Notes under the pieces: generated by a model
What the model was told of the DNA's origin: nothing
The model's input: the letters and a program-made list of their open reading frames with translations, nothing else
The model's database searches: none
Source: Streptomyces parvulus
GTDB lineage: Bacteria; Actinomycetota; Actinomycetes; Streptomycetales; Streptomycetaceae
Direction: 5' to 3'
Assembly (NCBI RefSeq): GCF_014648855.1
Contig: NZ_BMRX01000001.1
Span: forward strand, 496,001 to 560,000
Length of the DNA: 64,000 bases
Program-made: the position numbers and the translations under genes
Part shown: positions 44,120 to 52,375 of the stretch, piece by piece
Layout: each line of letters starts with the position of its first letter
How positions within the stretch are numbered: position 1 is the first letter of the stretch

Positions 44120-46305
44120 CGACGCAGCACGAACAGCCCGCCCCGGCGGGAGACACGCGAAACCACGGCGGCGGGCACCCGGAGCCGCCCGCCGCACCGC
44201 GGCCGCACCGCGGTCCCCGGTGGTCCCGGCCGCGTGGGCTGTGGCGGGGCCGCCCCGAGGACCCCCGCTGGGCCCGCCCGGCCCTCCTCGGGCTGCTCCT
44301 GGCCACCGCGCTGCTCTACCTGTACGACCTGAGCGCCTCCGGCTGGGCCAACTCCTTCTACTCGGCCGCCGTGCAGGCCGGCAGCGAGTCCTGGAAGGCC
44401 TTCTTCTTCGGCTCGCTCGACGCGGGCAACGCCATCACCGTGGACAAGCCGCCCGCCGCGCTGTGGCCCATGGCGCTCACGGTGCGGGTCTTCGGGCTCT
44501 CCTCCTGGTCGGTCCTGGTCCCCGAGGTGCTGATGGGCGTCGCGACGGTCGCCGTCGTGTACGCGGCGGTGCGCCGCCGGTCCGGCCCCGCGGCCGGGCT
44601 GATCGCGGGTGCGGTGCTGGCGCTCACGCCCGTCGCCGCGCTGATGTTCCGCTTCAACAACCCGGACGCGCTGCTGGCGCTGCTGATGTCCGTCGCCTGC
44701 TACCTCGTCGTACGGGCGCTGGAGGACGGCCGGACCAGGTGGCTGGTGTGGGCCGGCGTCGCGGTGGGCTTCGCCTTCCTGACGAAGACCCTCCAGGCCT
44801 TCCTGATCCTGCCCCCGCTCGCCCTCGTGTACGGGGTCTGCGGGCCGGTGCGGCTGCGCAGGCGGCTCGGGCAACTCGCCCTGGCGACGCTCGCCGTCGT
44901 GGTCTCCGGCGGCTGGTGGGTCGCGGTGGTGGAGCTGTGGCCGGCCTCGTCGCGGCCGTACGTCGGAGGCTCGCAGAACAACAGCTTCCTGGAGCTGACC
45001 TTCGGCTACAACGGCCTCGGCCGGCTGAACGGCGAGGAGACCGGCAGCGTCGGCGGCGGCGGTGGGCCCGGCGGCGCGGGCGGCGGCATGTGGGGCGAGA
45101 CCGGCTGGGACCGGATGTTCAACTCCGAGACCGGCGGCCAGATCTCCTGGCTGCTGCCGGCCGCCCTGATCCTGCTCGTCGCGGGCCTGGTCGCCACGCG
45201 CCGCGGCGGCCGCACCGACACCGCGCGCTCGTCCCTCCTGGTCTGGGGCGGCTCGCTCTTGATGACCGCGGCCGTCTTCAGCTACATGGCCGGCATCTTC
45301 CACCAGTACTACACGGTGGCCCTCGCGCCCTACCTGGCGGCGGTGGTCGGCACGGGCGCCGCGACGCTGTGGGAACGGCGGGAGCGGATGTGGGCCTCCC
45401 TCGCGCTGGCCGCCGCCGTGACGGCGACCGCGGCGTGGGGATACGTTCTGCTCAACCGCACGCCCGACTACCTGCCGTGGCTCAAGTGGGCGGTCCTGGT
45501 CGGCGGCCTGGTCGCCGCGCTCGGGCTGGTCTTCGCCGGGCGGCTGGGTCGGCGGACGGCACTCGCGGCGGCCGGGCTGGGCATCGCGGCGTCGCTGGCG
45601 GCACCGGCCGCGTACACGCTGAGCACCGTGGGGGAGGGGCACAGCGGGTCGATCGTCACGGCCGGTCCGGCCGGCGCGAGCATGATGGGCGGGCCGGGCG
45701 GTGGCCGCGGCGGCTTCCCGGGCGGCGGTGAGTTCCCCGGCGGCGGCACCCCACCGCGCCAGGGGCAGGGGCAGGGCGGTGGTACCGGGACCGTCGGCGG
45801 CCTCCCCGGCACCGCGCCCGGCGGCAACCAGCAGGGCAACGGCGCCCCCGGCAACGGCAACGGCACCGCGCCCGGCCGCCGCCCCAGCCCCGGCGGCGGC
45901 TCCGGCGAACGCGGCGGCACGGGCGGCGGAGCCATGGGCGGCCTGCTCAACGGCGCCCAGGTCGACTCGGAGGCGAAGAAGCTGCTGGAGACGGACGCCG
46001 GCGACTACACCTGGGCGGCCGCCGCGATCGGCTCCCAGAACGCCGCGAGCTACCAGCTCGGCACCGGTGAACCCGTGATGGCCATCGGCGGCTTCAACGG
46101 CACGGACCCGTCGCCGACGCTGGCCCGGTTCAAGGAGTACGTGGCGGACGGCAGGATCCACTACTTCATCGGCGGCGGCACGGGAGGCGGCATGGGCGGC
46201 GGCTCCGGCACCGCGTCGCAGATCACCTCGTGGGTCGAGGCCAACTTCAAGAAGGTCACGGCCGGTTCGGCGACCTTCTACGACCTCACCCAACCGACGA
46301 GCTGA
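44116..46305 (+). CDS. GT39-family membrane glycosyltransferase (ArnT/PMT-like)
   Basis: 729 aa. A polar His/Pro/Arg-rich N-terminus (1-50) precedes about eleven membrane helices (60-520). The first external loop has the catalytic SFYSAAVQAG and FGSLDAGNAITVDKPPAAL stretches of ArnT/PMT enzymes that take sugar from polyprenyl phosphate. A Gly/Asn/Pro-rich extracellular linker (about 520-620) and a C-terminal domain (about 620-725, AAAIGSQNAASYQLG, IGGFNGTDPSPTLARFK) follow. ATG 44116 overlaps the upstream stop. It likely uses the lipid sugar made by the GT2 gene. The acceptor is unknown. Confidence 0.9.
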   Translation: MTTQHEQPAPAGDTRNHGGGHPEPPAAPRPHRGPRWSRPRGLWRGRPEDPRWARPALLGLLLATALLYLYDLSASGWANSFYSAAVQAGSESWKAFFFGSLDAGNAITVDKPPAALWPMALTVRVFGLSSWSVLVPEVLMGVATVAVVYAAVRRRSGPAAGLIAGAVLALTPVAALMFRFNNPDALLALLMSVACYLVVRALEDGRTRWLVWAGVAVGFAFLTKTLQAFLILPPLALVYGVCGPVRLRRRLGQLALATLAVVVSGGWWVAVVELWPASSRPYVGGSQNNSFLELTFGYNGLGRLNGEETGSVGGGGGPGGAGGGMWGETGWDRMFNSETGGQISWLLPAALILLVAGLVATRRGGRTDTARSSLLVWGGSLLMTAAVFSYMAGIFHQYYTVALAPYLAAVVGTGAATLWERRERMWASLALAAAVTATAAWGYVLLNRTPDYLPWLKWAVLVGGLVAALGLVFAGRLGRRTALAAAGLGIAASLAAPAAYTLSTVGEGHSGSIVTAGPAGASMMGGPGGGRGGFPGGGEFPGGGTPPRQGQGQGGGTGTVGGLPGTAPGGNQQGNGAPGNGNGTAPGRRPSPGGGSGERGGTGGGAMGGLLNGAQVDSEAKKLLETDAGDYTWAAAAIGSQNAASYQLGTGEPVMAIGGFNGTDPSPTLARFKEYVADGRIHYFIGGGTGGGMGGGSGTASQITSWVEANFKKVTAGSATFYDLTQPTS

Positions 46306-46357
46306 CGGGGAAGGCCTGCGGGGCCGGCGGGCCTGCGGCACCTGCGGACACTGCTCT

Positions 46358-46395
46358 GCTGTACAGCGTATGGGAGTGCCTATACGCTGTACAGC
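46358..46395. promoter_or_regulatory. Operator for TetR-type repressor, abutting the MFS start codon
   Basis: Perfect 14-bp inverted repeat GCTGTACAGCGTAT (46358-46371) and ATACGCTGTACAGC (46382-46395) around 10 bases; each arm contains the decamer palindrome GCTGTACAGC. The right arm ends at the base before the ATG at 46396. TATACG (46381-46386) could be a -10 element giving a leaderless or near-leaderless mRNA. Confidence 0.75.
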
Positions 46396-47886
46396 ATGAC
46401 GACGTCCTCCCAGGAGCGGAAGGCCGCCCCCGCGGTCCAGGGCCACCCGCGGCGCTGGCTGATCCTCGGGGTCATCAGCCTCGCCCAGCTCACGGTGGTC
46501 CTGGACAACACCGTGCTCAACGTGGCCATCCCCTCGCTCACCGACGAGCTGGGCGCGGCCACCTCCGACATCCAGTGGATGATCAACGCCTACTCGCTGG
46601 TGCAGTCCGGCCTGCTGCTCACCGCGGGCAGCGCCGCCGACCGGTACGGCCGCAAGAGGATGCTCGCGGCCGGCCTCGCCCTGTTCGGCCTGGGGTCGCT
46701 GGCCGCCGGGCTCGCGCAGACCACCGGTCAGCTGATCGCGGCACGGGCCGGGATGGGCGTCGGCGGCGCCCTGCTGCTGACCACCACCCTCGCGGTGGTC
46801 ATGCAGATCTTCGCACCCGCCGAGCACGCGAAGGCCATCGGCATCTGGAGCGCGGTCAGTGCCCTGGGCTTCGCCGGCGGGCCGCTGATCGGCGGGTTCG
46901 TGCTGGACCACTTCTGGTGGGGCGCGATCTTCCTGATCAACCTGCCGGTGGTCGCCCTCGGCCTGGTCGCGGTCGTGACGCTGGTCCCCGAGTCCAAGGA
47001 CCGCCGGGGCGACCGCCCCGACCTGGTCGGCGCGGTGCTCTCCACCATCGGCATGGCGGCCCTGGTCTACGCGATCATCTCCGGGCCCGAGCACGGCTGG
47101 GCGTCCGGGAGGGTGCTCGCCACGGCCGCCGTCGCGGTGGCGGCGCTGGCCCTCTTCGCGTACTGGGAGAGCCGGGTCCCGTACCCGATGCTCGACCTCC
47201 ACCTCTTCCGCGACCTGCGGTTCACCGGCGCGGTGGCCGGGCTGGTGCTGATCACCTTCGGGATGGGTGGCGCGCTGTTCCTGCTCACCCAGCACCTCCA
47301 GTTCGTGCTGGGCTACGGCCCGTTGGAGGCGGGGCTGCGGACGGCGCCGCTCGCCCTGACGGTGGTGCTGCTCAACTTCTCCGGGGTGGCGGCGAAGTGG
47401 CTGGCCCGGCTGGGCACGCCGGTCGCGGTGCTGCTGAGCATGGTGCTGATGTCGGCGGGCCTGGTCGCCATCGCCACCCTCACCGGGCAGGGCTACGCCG
47501 GCACGCTGCTGGGGCTGTTGCTGATCGGCGTGGGCTGCGCGCTCGGCAACCCCGCCATGGCGCACGCCCTGATGAGCGCCATCCCGCCGGCCAGGGCAGG
47601 GGTCGGCGCGGGGGTCAACGGCACGCTGGCGGAGTTCGGCAACGGCCTCGGGGTGGCCGTGCTGGGGGCGGTGCTGAACTCGCGGTTCGCGGCGCTGGTG
47701 CCCGTCGCGGCGGCGTCGCTGCCGGGCGCGCTGGCCGCGGCCGAGGGGGAGGCGGAGCGGGAGCGGGTGATCGACGCGTTCTCGTCGGGGCTGGAGAGCA
47801 GCCAGTTGGTGGGGTCGGTGGCCGTGCTGCTCGGCGGGGTCGTGGCGGCGGTGCTGCTGCGGCGGGCGGAGAAGATGGCCGCCTGA
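46396..47886 (+). CDS. DHA2-type MFS drug efflux transporter (EmrB/QacA family)
   Basis: 496 aa with about 14 membrane helices. Motif A is SAADRYGRKRM between helices 2 and 3, and motif C is in GFAGGPLIGGFV. It exports drugs by proton antiport. No ribosome binding site precedes the ATG; the palindromic operator ends at 46395, so the mRNA is probably leaderless and repressed directly by the TetR protein encoded 120 bases downstream. Confidence 0.93.
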   Translation: MTTSSQERKAAPAVQGHPRRWLILGVISLAQLTVVLDNTVLNVAIPSLTDELGAATSDIQWMINAYSLVQSGLLLTAGSAADRYGRKRMLAAGLALFGLGSLAAGLAQTTGQLIAARAGMGVGGALLLTTTLAVVMQIFAPAEHAKAIGIWSAVSALGFAGGPLIGGFVLDHFWWGAIFLINLPVVALGLVAVVTLVPESKDRRGDRPDLVGAVLSTIGMAALVYAIISGPEHGWASGRVLATAAVAVAALALFAYWESRVPYPMLDLHLFRDLRFTGAVAGLVLITFGMGGALFLLTQHLQFVLGYGPLEAGLRTAPLALTVVLLNFSGVAAKWLARLGTPVAVLLSMVLMSAGLVAIATLTGQGYAGTLLGLLLIGVGCALGNPAMAHALMSAIPPARAGVGAGVNGTLAEFGNGLGVAVLGAVLNSRFAALVPVAAASLPGALAAAEGEAERERVIDAFSSGLESSQLVGSVAVLLGGVVAAVLLRRAEKMAA

Positions 47887-48006
47887 TGGGCCGGGTGGCA
47901 GGGTAGTTGTGCGGCTGCCGGCCCGGTGCGGCTGGTCGCGCCGTTCCCGGCGCCCGCACGGGGCGTCCGGCCGACCGGCGTTCGACGAGTCGAGGAGACG
48001 ACGCGC

Positions 48007-48765
48007 ATGGCGAAGGCAGGGCGGCAGGGCCCCCGGGCCAGTGTCTGGATGGCGGACGCGGGGCGGCGCGGCGGCCGCCGGGGCGGGCAGCCGTCGGGAC
48101 TGGACCGGGAGCGGATCACGGCGGTCACCGTCCGGCTGCTGGACGCCGAGGGCCTCGCGGGCTTCTCCATGCGGCGTCTGGCCGCCGAGCTGAACGTCAC
48201 CGCGATGTCCGTCTACTGGTACGTCGACACCAAGGACGAACTGCTCGAACTCGCCCTGGACGCGGTCTTCGGCGAGCTGCGCCACCCCGCTGTGGAGGCC
48301 GGCGGGGACTGGCGCGCCCGGTTGCGCGCGCTGGCCGCGGAGAACCGCGCGCTGCTGGTCCGCCACCCGTGGCTCGCCCCGCTGCTCGGCACGTACCTGA
48401 ACATCGGGCCGCACGCGCTGGCCTTCTCCCGGGCCGTGCAGACCGTCATGCGCGGCAGCGGCCTGCCCGAGCACCGGCTGGCCGGGGCGATCGCCGCCGT
48501 CTTCCAGTTCGTCAACGGCTACGGCACCGTCGAGGGCCGCTTCCTCGCGCGGGCCGCGGACGTCGGACGGAGCCCGGACGAGTACTACGCGGACTCGATG
48601 GACGCGGCGACCGAGGTGCCGGACACCGAGGGCGTCATCGGGCAGGCCCAGGAGATCATGGCCGCGCGCGGCGGCGGCACCGTCGCGGAGATGCTCGACC
48701 GCGACTTCGAGTTCGCCCTGGACGTACTGATCGCGGGCATCGAGACGATGGTCGACCGCGGCTGA
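48007..48765 (+). CDS. TetR-family transcriptional repressor
   Basis: 252 aa. The N-terminal HTH (about residues 35-80) is ITAVTVRLLDAEGLAGFSMRRLAAELNVTAMSVYWYV, and a TetR_C-like ligand domain (about 90-240) follows with LVRHPWLAPLLGTYLNIGP. The ATG at 48007 follows CGAGGAGACGACGCGC. It probably represses the upstream MFS gene by binding the 46358-46395 palindrome; the 5' extension before the HTH is basic and Gly-rich. The ligand is unknown. Confidence 0.92.
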   Translation: MAKAGRQGPRASVWMADAGRRGGRRGGQPSGLDRERITAVTVRLLDAEGLAGFSMRRLAAELNVTAMSVYWYVDTKDELLELALDAVFGELRHPAVEAGGDWRARLRALAAENRALLVRHPWLAPLLGTYLNIGPHALAFSRAVQTVMRGSGLPEHRLAGAIAAVFQFVNGYGTVEGRFLARAADVGRSPDEYYADSMDAATEVPDTEGVIGQAQEIMAARGGGTVAEMLDRDFEFALDVLIAGIETMVDRG

Positions 48766-48843
48766 CCCGCCCCCGGCACCCTGCCGGCGGCGCGGGCGGC
48801 CGACGCACCGGGCCGGAGGTCAACTCACCGCCCCGCGGTCACC

Positions 48844-48868
48844 CCCGGAGCCGGCCGCCGGCTCCGGG
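48844..48868. terminator. Terminator between convergent genes
   Basis: Perfect 11-bp arms (48844-48854 and 48858-48868) with a 3-base loop CCG, between the TetR gene and the minus-strand flavoprotein gene. Confidence 0.75.
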
Positions 48869-48890
48869 CCTCTCCGCGGCCCCCGGAGGG

Positions 48891-49361
48891 TCAGTCGTCC
48901 GCCGCCAGGCGCGCCGGGAAGCCGCCGGTGGCCACCGGGCCCCACCGCTCCGGCGTGACCCTGATGATCGACTTGCCCTGCCGGACCATGGCCTGCCGGT
49001 ACTCGTCCCAGTCGGGGTGCTCGCCGGAGATGTTGCGGAAGTACTCGACCAGCGGCTCCACCGACTCGGGCGAGTCGATGACCTCGGCCGTGCCGTCGAT
49101 CTGCACCCACGGGCCGTTCCAGTCGTCGCTGAGCACGACGAGGCCGACCCGCGTGTCACGGCGCGCGTTGCGGGTCTTGGCCCGCTCCGGGTAGGTGGAG
49201 ACGACGATCCGGCCGGAGTCGTCGACCCCGCAGGTCAGCGGCGAGGCCTGCGGTCCGCCGTCAGTCCGCCGGGTCAGCAGGATCGCCCGGTGCCGGGGGC
49301 GGACGAAGTCCAGCAACTCGTCCAGGGAGACACGGGTGTTCGTCGCGATGTTGGGTGCCAT
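48891..49361 (-). CDS. PPOX-class F420- or FMN-dependent oxidoreductase
   Basis: 156 aa with the pyridoxamine 5'-phosphate oxidase-like beta barrel: RHRAILLTRRTDGGPQASPLTCGVDD, VVSTYPERAKTRNARRD and WVQIDGTAEVID. This is the typical length of the F420-binding TIGR-like family of actinobacteria. It likely binds a flavin or deazaflavin and reduces or oxidises a small molecule. The ATG at 49361 is used. It is 35 bases downstream of the STAS gene, probably one unit. Confidence 0.9.
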   Translation of the reverse strand: MAPNIATNTRVSLDELLDFVRPRHRAILLTRRTDGGPQASPLTCGVDDSGRIVVSTYPERAKTRNARRDTRVGLVVLSDDWNGPWVQIDGTAEVIDSPESVEPLVEYFRNISGEHPDWDEYRQAMVRQGKSIIRVTPERWGPVATGGFPARLAADD

Positions 49362-49396
49362 GCCGCCAGCCTAGGTCGCCACCCCGCCCGGGGGCG

Positions 49397-49786
49397 TCAG
49401 GCGTCCCGGCCGGCCCCCGCGCGCAGCGCCTCCCCCACGTTGTCGTAGACCGGCACGTCGCGGCGCAGGCCGGAGAGTTCCAGCACGCGGCTCGGTACGC
49501 CCTTCGGGGCGACCACCAGGCCGAGCCGGGCGCCCGCGGGCAGGCGGTGGCGTACCGCGGTCAGGAGGCGGATGCCCTGCGAGTCCATGAAGCGGGTCCC
49601 GGTGAGGTCCAGGACGAGCAGGCGGAAACCGGCGGGCCGCTGGTCGACGGCGGCCATGATCAGGGGCAGCAGGCCCGACGCGTTGCAGAAGTCGATCTCG
49701 CTGGGCATGGCGAGAACGGCGCTGCCGGGTGGTTCACCCGGCTCGCGCGGCCCGCAGGGCTGGGGGAGGAAGGTCACAGCACCCAC
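49397..49786 (-). CDS. STAS-domain protein (anti-anti-sigma factor-like)
   Basis: 129 aa. The STAS core has VLDLTGTRFMDSQGIRLLTAVRHRL, in which the Ser of DSQG is the phosphorylatable position, so it could be the antagonist of an RsbW-like kinase. It begins with GTG 49786; a GTG at 49777 is another option. The divergent GAF-ANTAR gene begins about 220 bases away. The partner kinase could be one of the two RsbW-like ATPases in the window, but there is no positional proof. Confidence 0.88.
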   Translation of the reverse strand: MGAVTFLPQPCGPREPGEPPGSAVLAMPSEIDFCNASGLLPLIMAAVDQRPAGFRLLVLDLTGTRFMDSQGIRLLTAVRHRLPAGARLGLVVAPKGVPSRVLELSGLRRDVPVYDNVGEALRAGAGRDA

Positions 49787-50010
49787 CTGACAGAGGTCCG
49801 TCCGGTTCCGGCCGGGCCGCTTCCTGACCCGCTCTCATTCCATCACGGGCCCGGGCGGTGCGGAAGGCGGCCGCCCGGTCCTTCGGCCGGGCGTCACCGG
49901 CGGGCAACCAAGCAGCTAAAGTGCTGTTCGTCCTGTGCTCGCAGTCGGGAATGTGCTGCGGAGCTCTCCTGCGCACGGCCTTTTGGCCGGGCATGCCGAA
50001 GAGGTTCGTG

Positions 50011-50742
50011 GTGGCTGCGTCCGAATTTCCTGATTTGCCGTGTTTTCCGGCGGGCTTCGAGCTGGCCGAGTCCCTGACGGCCGCGGCACAGCAGCTCCAT
50101 GGGACGGGCACCCCCGACGCCACCATGAACGCCGCCGTCGAGCTGGCCGTACGCCTGCTGCCCGGCGCCGACCACGCGGGCATCGCGGAGATCCAGCGCG
50201 GCGGACGCCTGCGCACCCTCGCCTGGACCGACGAGACCGTGCGCTTCGCCGCCGAGCCCCGGCACGGCGGCCACACCCCGCACCCCGACTGGGAGCGCCT
50301 GTGGGCCACCCCCGTGGTCCGCACGGCCGACAGCGAGGCCGACGGCGGCGGCAACACCCTCTCCGGCCTCGGCCTGCGCTCGGCGCTCTCGCTCCGGCTG
50401 CGCGCCGACCGGCGCCGCCTGACCGTGCTGACGGCGTACGCGCGTAAACCGCAGGCCTTCGACGAGGAGGCGACCCGCATCGGACGGCTCTTCACCGCCC
50501 ACGTCTCGCTCGCCCTGGACTCGGCGACCGTGCGCGAGCAGCTCACCGAGGCGATGCGCACCCGGGACCTGATCGGCCAGGCCACCGGCATCCTCATGGA
50601 GCGCATGGACATCGACGCGGCCGGCGCCTTCGAGTCCCTGGTGAAGGCGTCCCAGCGTGAGAACGTGAAGCTGCGGGACCTCGCCCGGCGCATCGTCGAC
50701 GCGAACGCGGGTCCGGGCGCAAGAGGCGTCAATGAGCGGTGA
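50011..50742 (+). CDS. GAF and ANTAR domain transcriptional regulator
   Basis: 243 aa from GTG 50011, chosen because GAAGAGG lies 6 bases upstream; an in-frame ATG at 49993 gives 249 aa without such a site. A GAF-like domain (about 20-165) is followed by the ANTAR RNA-binding domain (about 175-235) with LIGQATGILMERMDIDAAGAFESLV. Such proteins bind dual-hexaloop RNA terminators to stop premature termination, usually controlled by the GAF ligand. It precedes a second GAF-ANTAR gene by 18 bases. Confidence 0.88.
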   Translation: MAASEFPDLPCFPAGFELAESLTAAAQQLHGTGTPDATMNAAVELAVRLLPGADHAGIAEIQRGGRLRTLAWTDETVRFAAEPRHGGHTPHPDWERLWATPVVRTADSEADGGGNTLSGLGLRSALSLRLRADRRRLTVLTAYARKPQAFDEEATRIGRLFTAHVSLALDSATVREQLTEAMRTRDLIGQATGILMERMDIDAAGAFESLVKASQRENVKLRDLARRIVDANAGPGARGVNER

Positions 50743-50760
50743 CGGGAAAGACGTAGGGGC

Positions 50761-51462
50761 ATGACCTCGCAGACTCCCGACACCCTCGACCGGGCGCTGG
50801 CGCGCAGCCAGGGTCTCGACACCCTGCTGCGCGACGTGACCGACCGCGCGGTCGCGGAGGTGACCGGCGCCGCCGCCTGCTCCGTCACGGTGCGCCGGTC
50901 CGACCGGCTGATGACCCTGGCGGGCAGCACGGGGCTGCCCAGCGGCCTGGACCTGCGCCAGTACGAGAACGGCTCGGGCCCCTGCGTGGACGCCGCCGAC
51001 ACGCAGACCCCGCAGTACGCGGCCGACCTGGCGACCGAGACCCGCTGGCCCGCGTACACCGCGTACGCGCTGGGTACCGGCGTGCGCTGCGTGCTGGCGC
51101 TGCCGCTGCCCGTCGACGGGGAGCCGGACGCCGCGCTCAACCTCTACGGCCTCGAACCCGACTCCCTCGCCGAGGGGCGGGACACCGCCCGCGCCTTCGT
51201 GGAGCGGACGGCGGCGGCCGTGAACGAGGCCCTGCGCATCGAGCGCGAGCAGGCCTCGGCGGAGGACGTGCGCACGGCCCTGCTCTCCCGCGGCGTCATC
51301 GACCAGGCGGTCGGCATGGTCATGGCCCGGGAGCGCGTGGACGCCCACCAGGCCATGGAGCGGCTGCGCCGGGCCTCGCAGAACCGGAACGTCAAGCTCC
51401 GGGATCTCTGCGCCGAGCTGGTGGCCCGGGCGCCCCGCGACGGCTCAGACGGCCGGCAGTGA
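50761..51462 (+). CDS. GAF and ANTAR domain transcriptional regulator, second copy
   Basis: 233 aa. GAF domain (about residues 15-155) with ACSVTVRRSDRLMTLAGSTG, FVERTAAAVNEAL, then ANTAR (about 165-225) with VIDQAVGMVMARERVDAHQAMERLRRAS. It is close in layout to its neighbour, so the pair looks like a duplication. Its last 18 bases overlap the end of the minus-strand YceI gene. It is expected to act as an RNA-binding antiterminator; no target hairpin pair was located. Confidence 0.9.
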   Translation: MTSQTPDTLDRALARSQGLDTLLRDVTDRAVAEVTGAAACSVTVRRSDRLMTLAGSTGLPSGLDLRQYENGSGPCVDAADTQTPQYAADLATETRWPAYTAYALGTGVRCVLALPLPVDGEPDAALNLYGLEPDSLAEGRDTARAFVERTAAAVNEALRIEREQASAEDVRTALLSRGVIDQAVGMVMARERVDAHQAMERLRRASQNRNVKLRDLCAELVARAPRDGSDGRQ

Positions 51463-52266
51463 CTCGCCCTGCACGGCCTGGATGTCCAGCTCGACCCTGA
51501 GGGTCGTCCCGATGGCGGCGATGCCGGCCTGGACGACCTGGTTGTAGTTCATGGCGAAGTCCTCGCGGCGCAGCTCGGTCGTGGCGCGGAACGCCGCCCG
51601 GGTGCCGCCCCACGGGTCGGCGCCGGTGCCGAGGTAGGCGAGGTCCAGGTCGACGGGGCGCACCACGCCGTGCAGCCCCAGCTCGCCGTTGACGGTCCAG
51701 CGGTCGGGGCCCGCCTCGGACACCCCGGTGGACCGGTAGGTGATCTCCGGGAAGCGCTCGACGTCCAGGAAGTCCGGCGAACGCAGGTGGGTGTCGCGCA
51801 TGCCGTTGCCCGTGTCGATGGACGCGGCCCGGATCACCGCCTCGACCCGCGACTTGGCGACGTCGTCCGGCGCGATCTCGACGAGGGCCGCGAAGTCGGT
51901 GAAGCGGCCGCGCACGCTGGAGATGCCGAGGTGCTGGGCGACGGCGGAGACGGCGGAGTGCGCCGGGTCGACCGTCCAGGGTCCCGGCGGGGGCAGTTCG
52001 GTGCCGCCGTGGCGGGCCAGCGTCACCGTGCCGACCTCGGCCCGGCCGCTCGCGGTGACGATCGCGCTGGAGGCGGCGGGCGCGTAGCCGACCGCGGTGA
52101 CGATGACGGTGTACGCCCCCGGCGTGAGCGCGGTGGCGTCGCGCACGGTGCCCTCGGTGTCCGCCTCGGCCCGCAGCACCTGGGTGCCGGTCATGTCGGT
52201 CACCGTGACGACCGCGTGCGACACGGCCCATCCGTCCCGCGTTCGGATCCTCGCGGTCAGTCCCAT
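51445..52266 (-). CDS. YceI-family protein with N-terminal Ig-like carboxypeptidase-regulatory module
   Basis: 273 aa. The N-terminal 85 residues (GLTARIRTRDGWAVSHAVVTV ... LTPGAYTVIVTAVGYAP) are one copy of the module found three times at the end of the adjacent MFS pump. The YceI lipocalin-like domain (about 95-270) follows: PWTVDPAHSAVSAVAQHLG, FTDFAALVEI, ASIDTGNGMRDTHLRSPDF and GELGLHGVVRPVDLDL. No signal peptide, so cytoplasmic. YceI proteins bind isoprenoid-type lipids. GGGAGAAAACGGG precedes ATG 52266. It is 110 bases downstream of the MFS gene with a hairpin between. Confidence 0.88.
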   Translation of the reverse strand: MGLTARIRTRDGWAVSHAVVTVTDMTGTQVLRAEADTEGTVRDATALTPGAYTVIVTAVGYAPAASSAIVTASGRAEVGTVTLARHGGTELPPPGPWTVDPAHSAVSAVAQHLGISSVRGRFTDFAALVEIAPDDVAKSRVEAVIRAASIDTGNGMRDTHLRSPDFLDVERFPEITYRSTGVSEAGPDRWTVNGELGLHGVVRPVDLDLAYLGTGADPWGGTRAAFRATTELRREDFAMNYNQVVQAGIAAIGTTLRVELDIQAVQGESLPAV

Positions 52267-52310
52267 CCCGTTTTCTCCCTGCAAAGGCTCAGAAAGTGGT
52301 CGTAAAGAAG

Positions 52311-52368
52311 CCGGCCCGTGGTGGGCGGGCGCACCTCCGCTCAGAGCGCGCACGCCACCACGGGCCGG
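52311..52368 (-). terminator. Hairpin between MFS and YceI genes
   Basis: Perfect 14-bp arms (52311-52324 and 52355-52368) with a 30-base loop, just after the MFS stop on the minus strand. It may stop most transcripts, leaving reduced read-through into the YceI gene. Confidence 0.65.
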
Positions 52369-52375
52369 GGTCTCG

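Noticed and set aside
43675-48474. A 1599-aa minus-strand open frame over the glycosyltransferases, MFS and TetR genes
   Set aside because: Antisense shadow of four recognised plus-strand genes; composition (Gly/Arg/Gln/His) is typical of a complementary frame.
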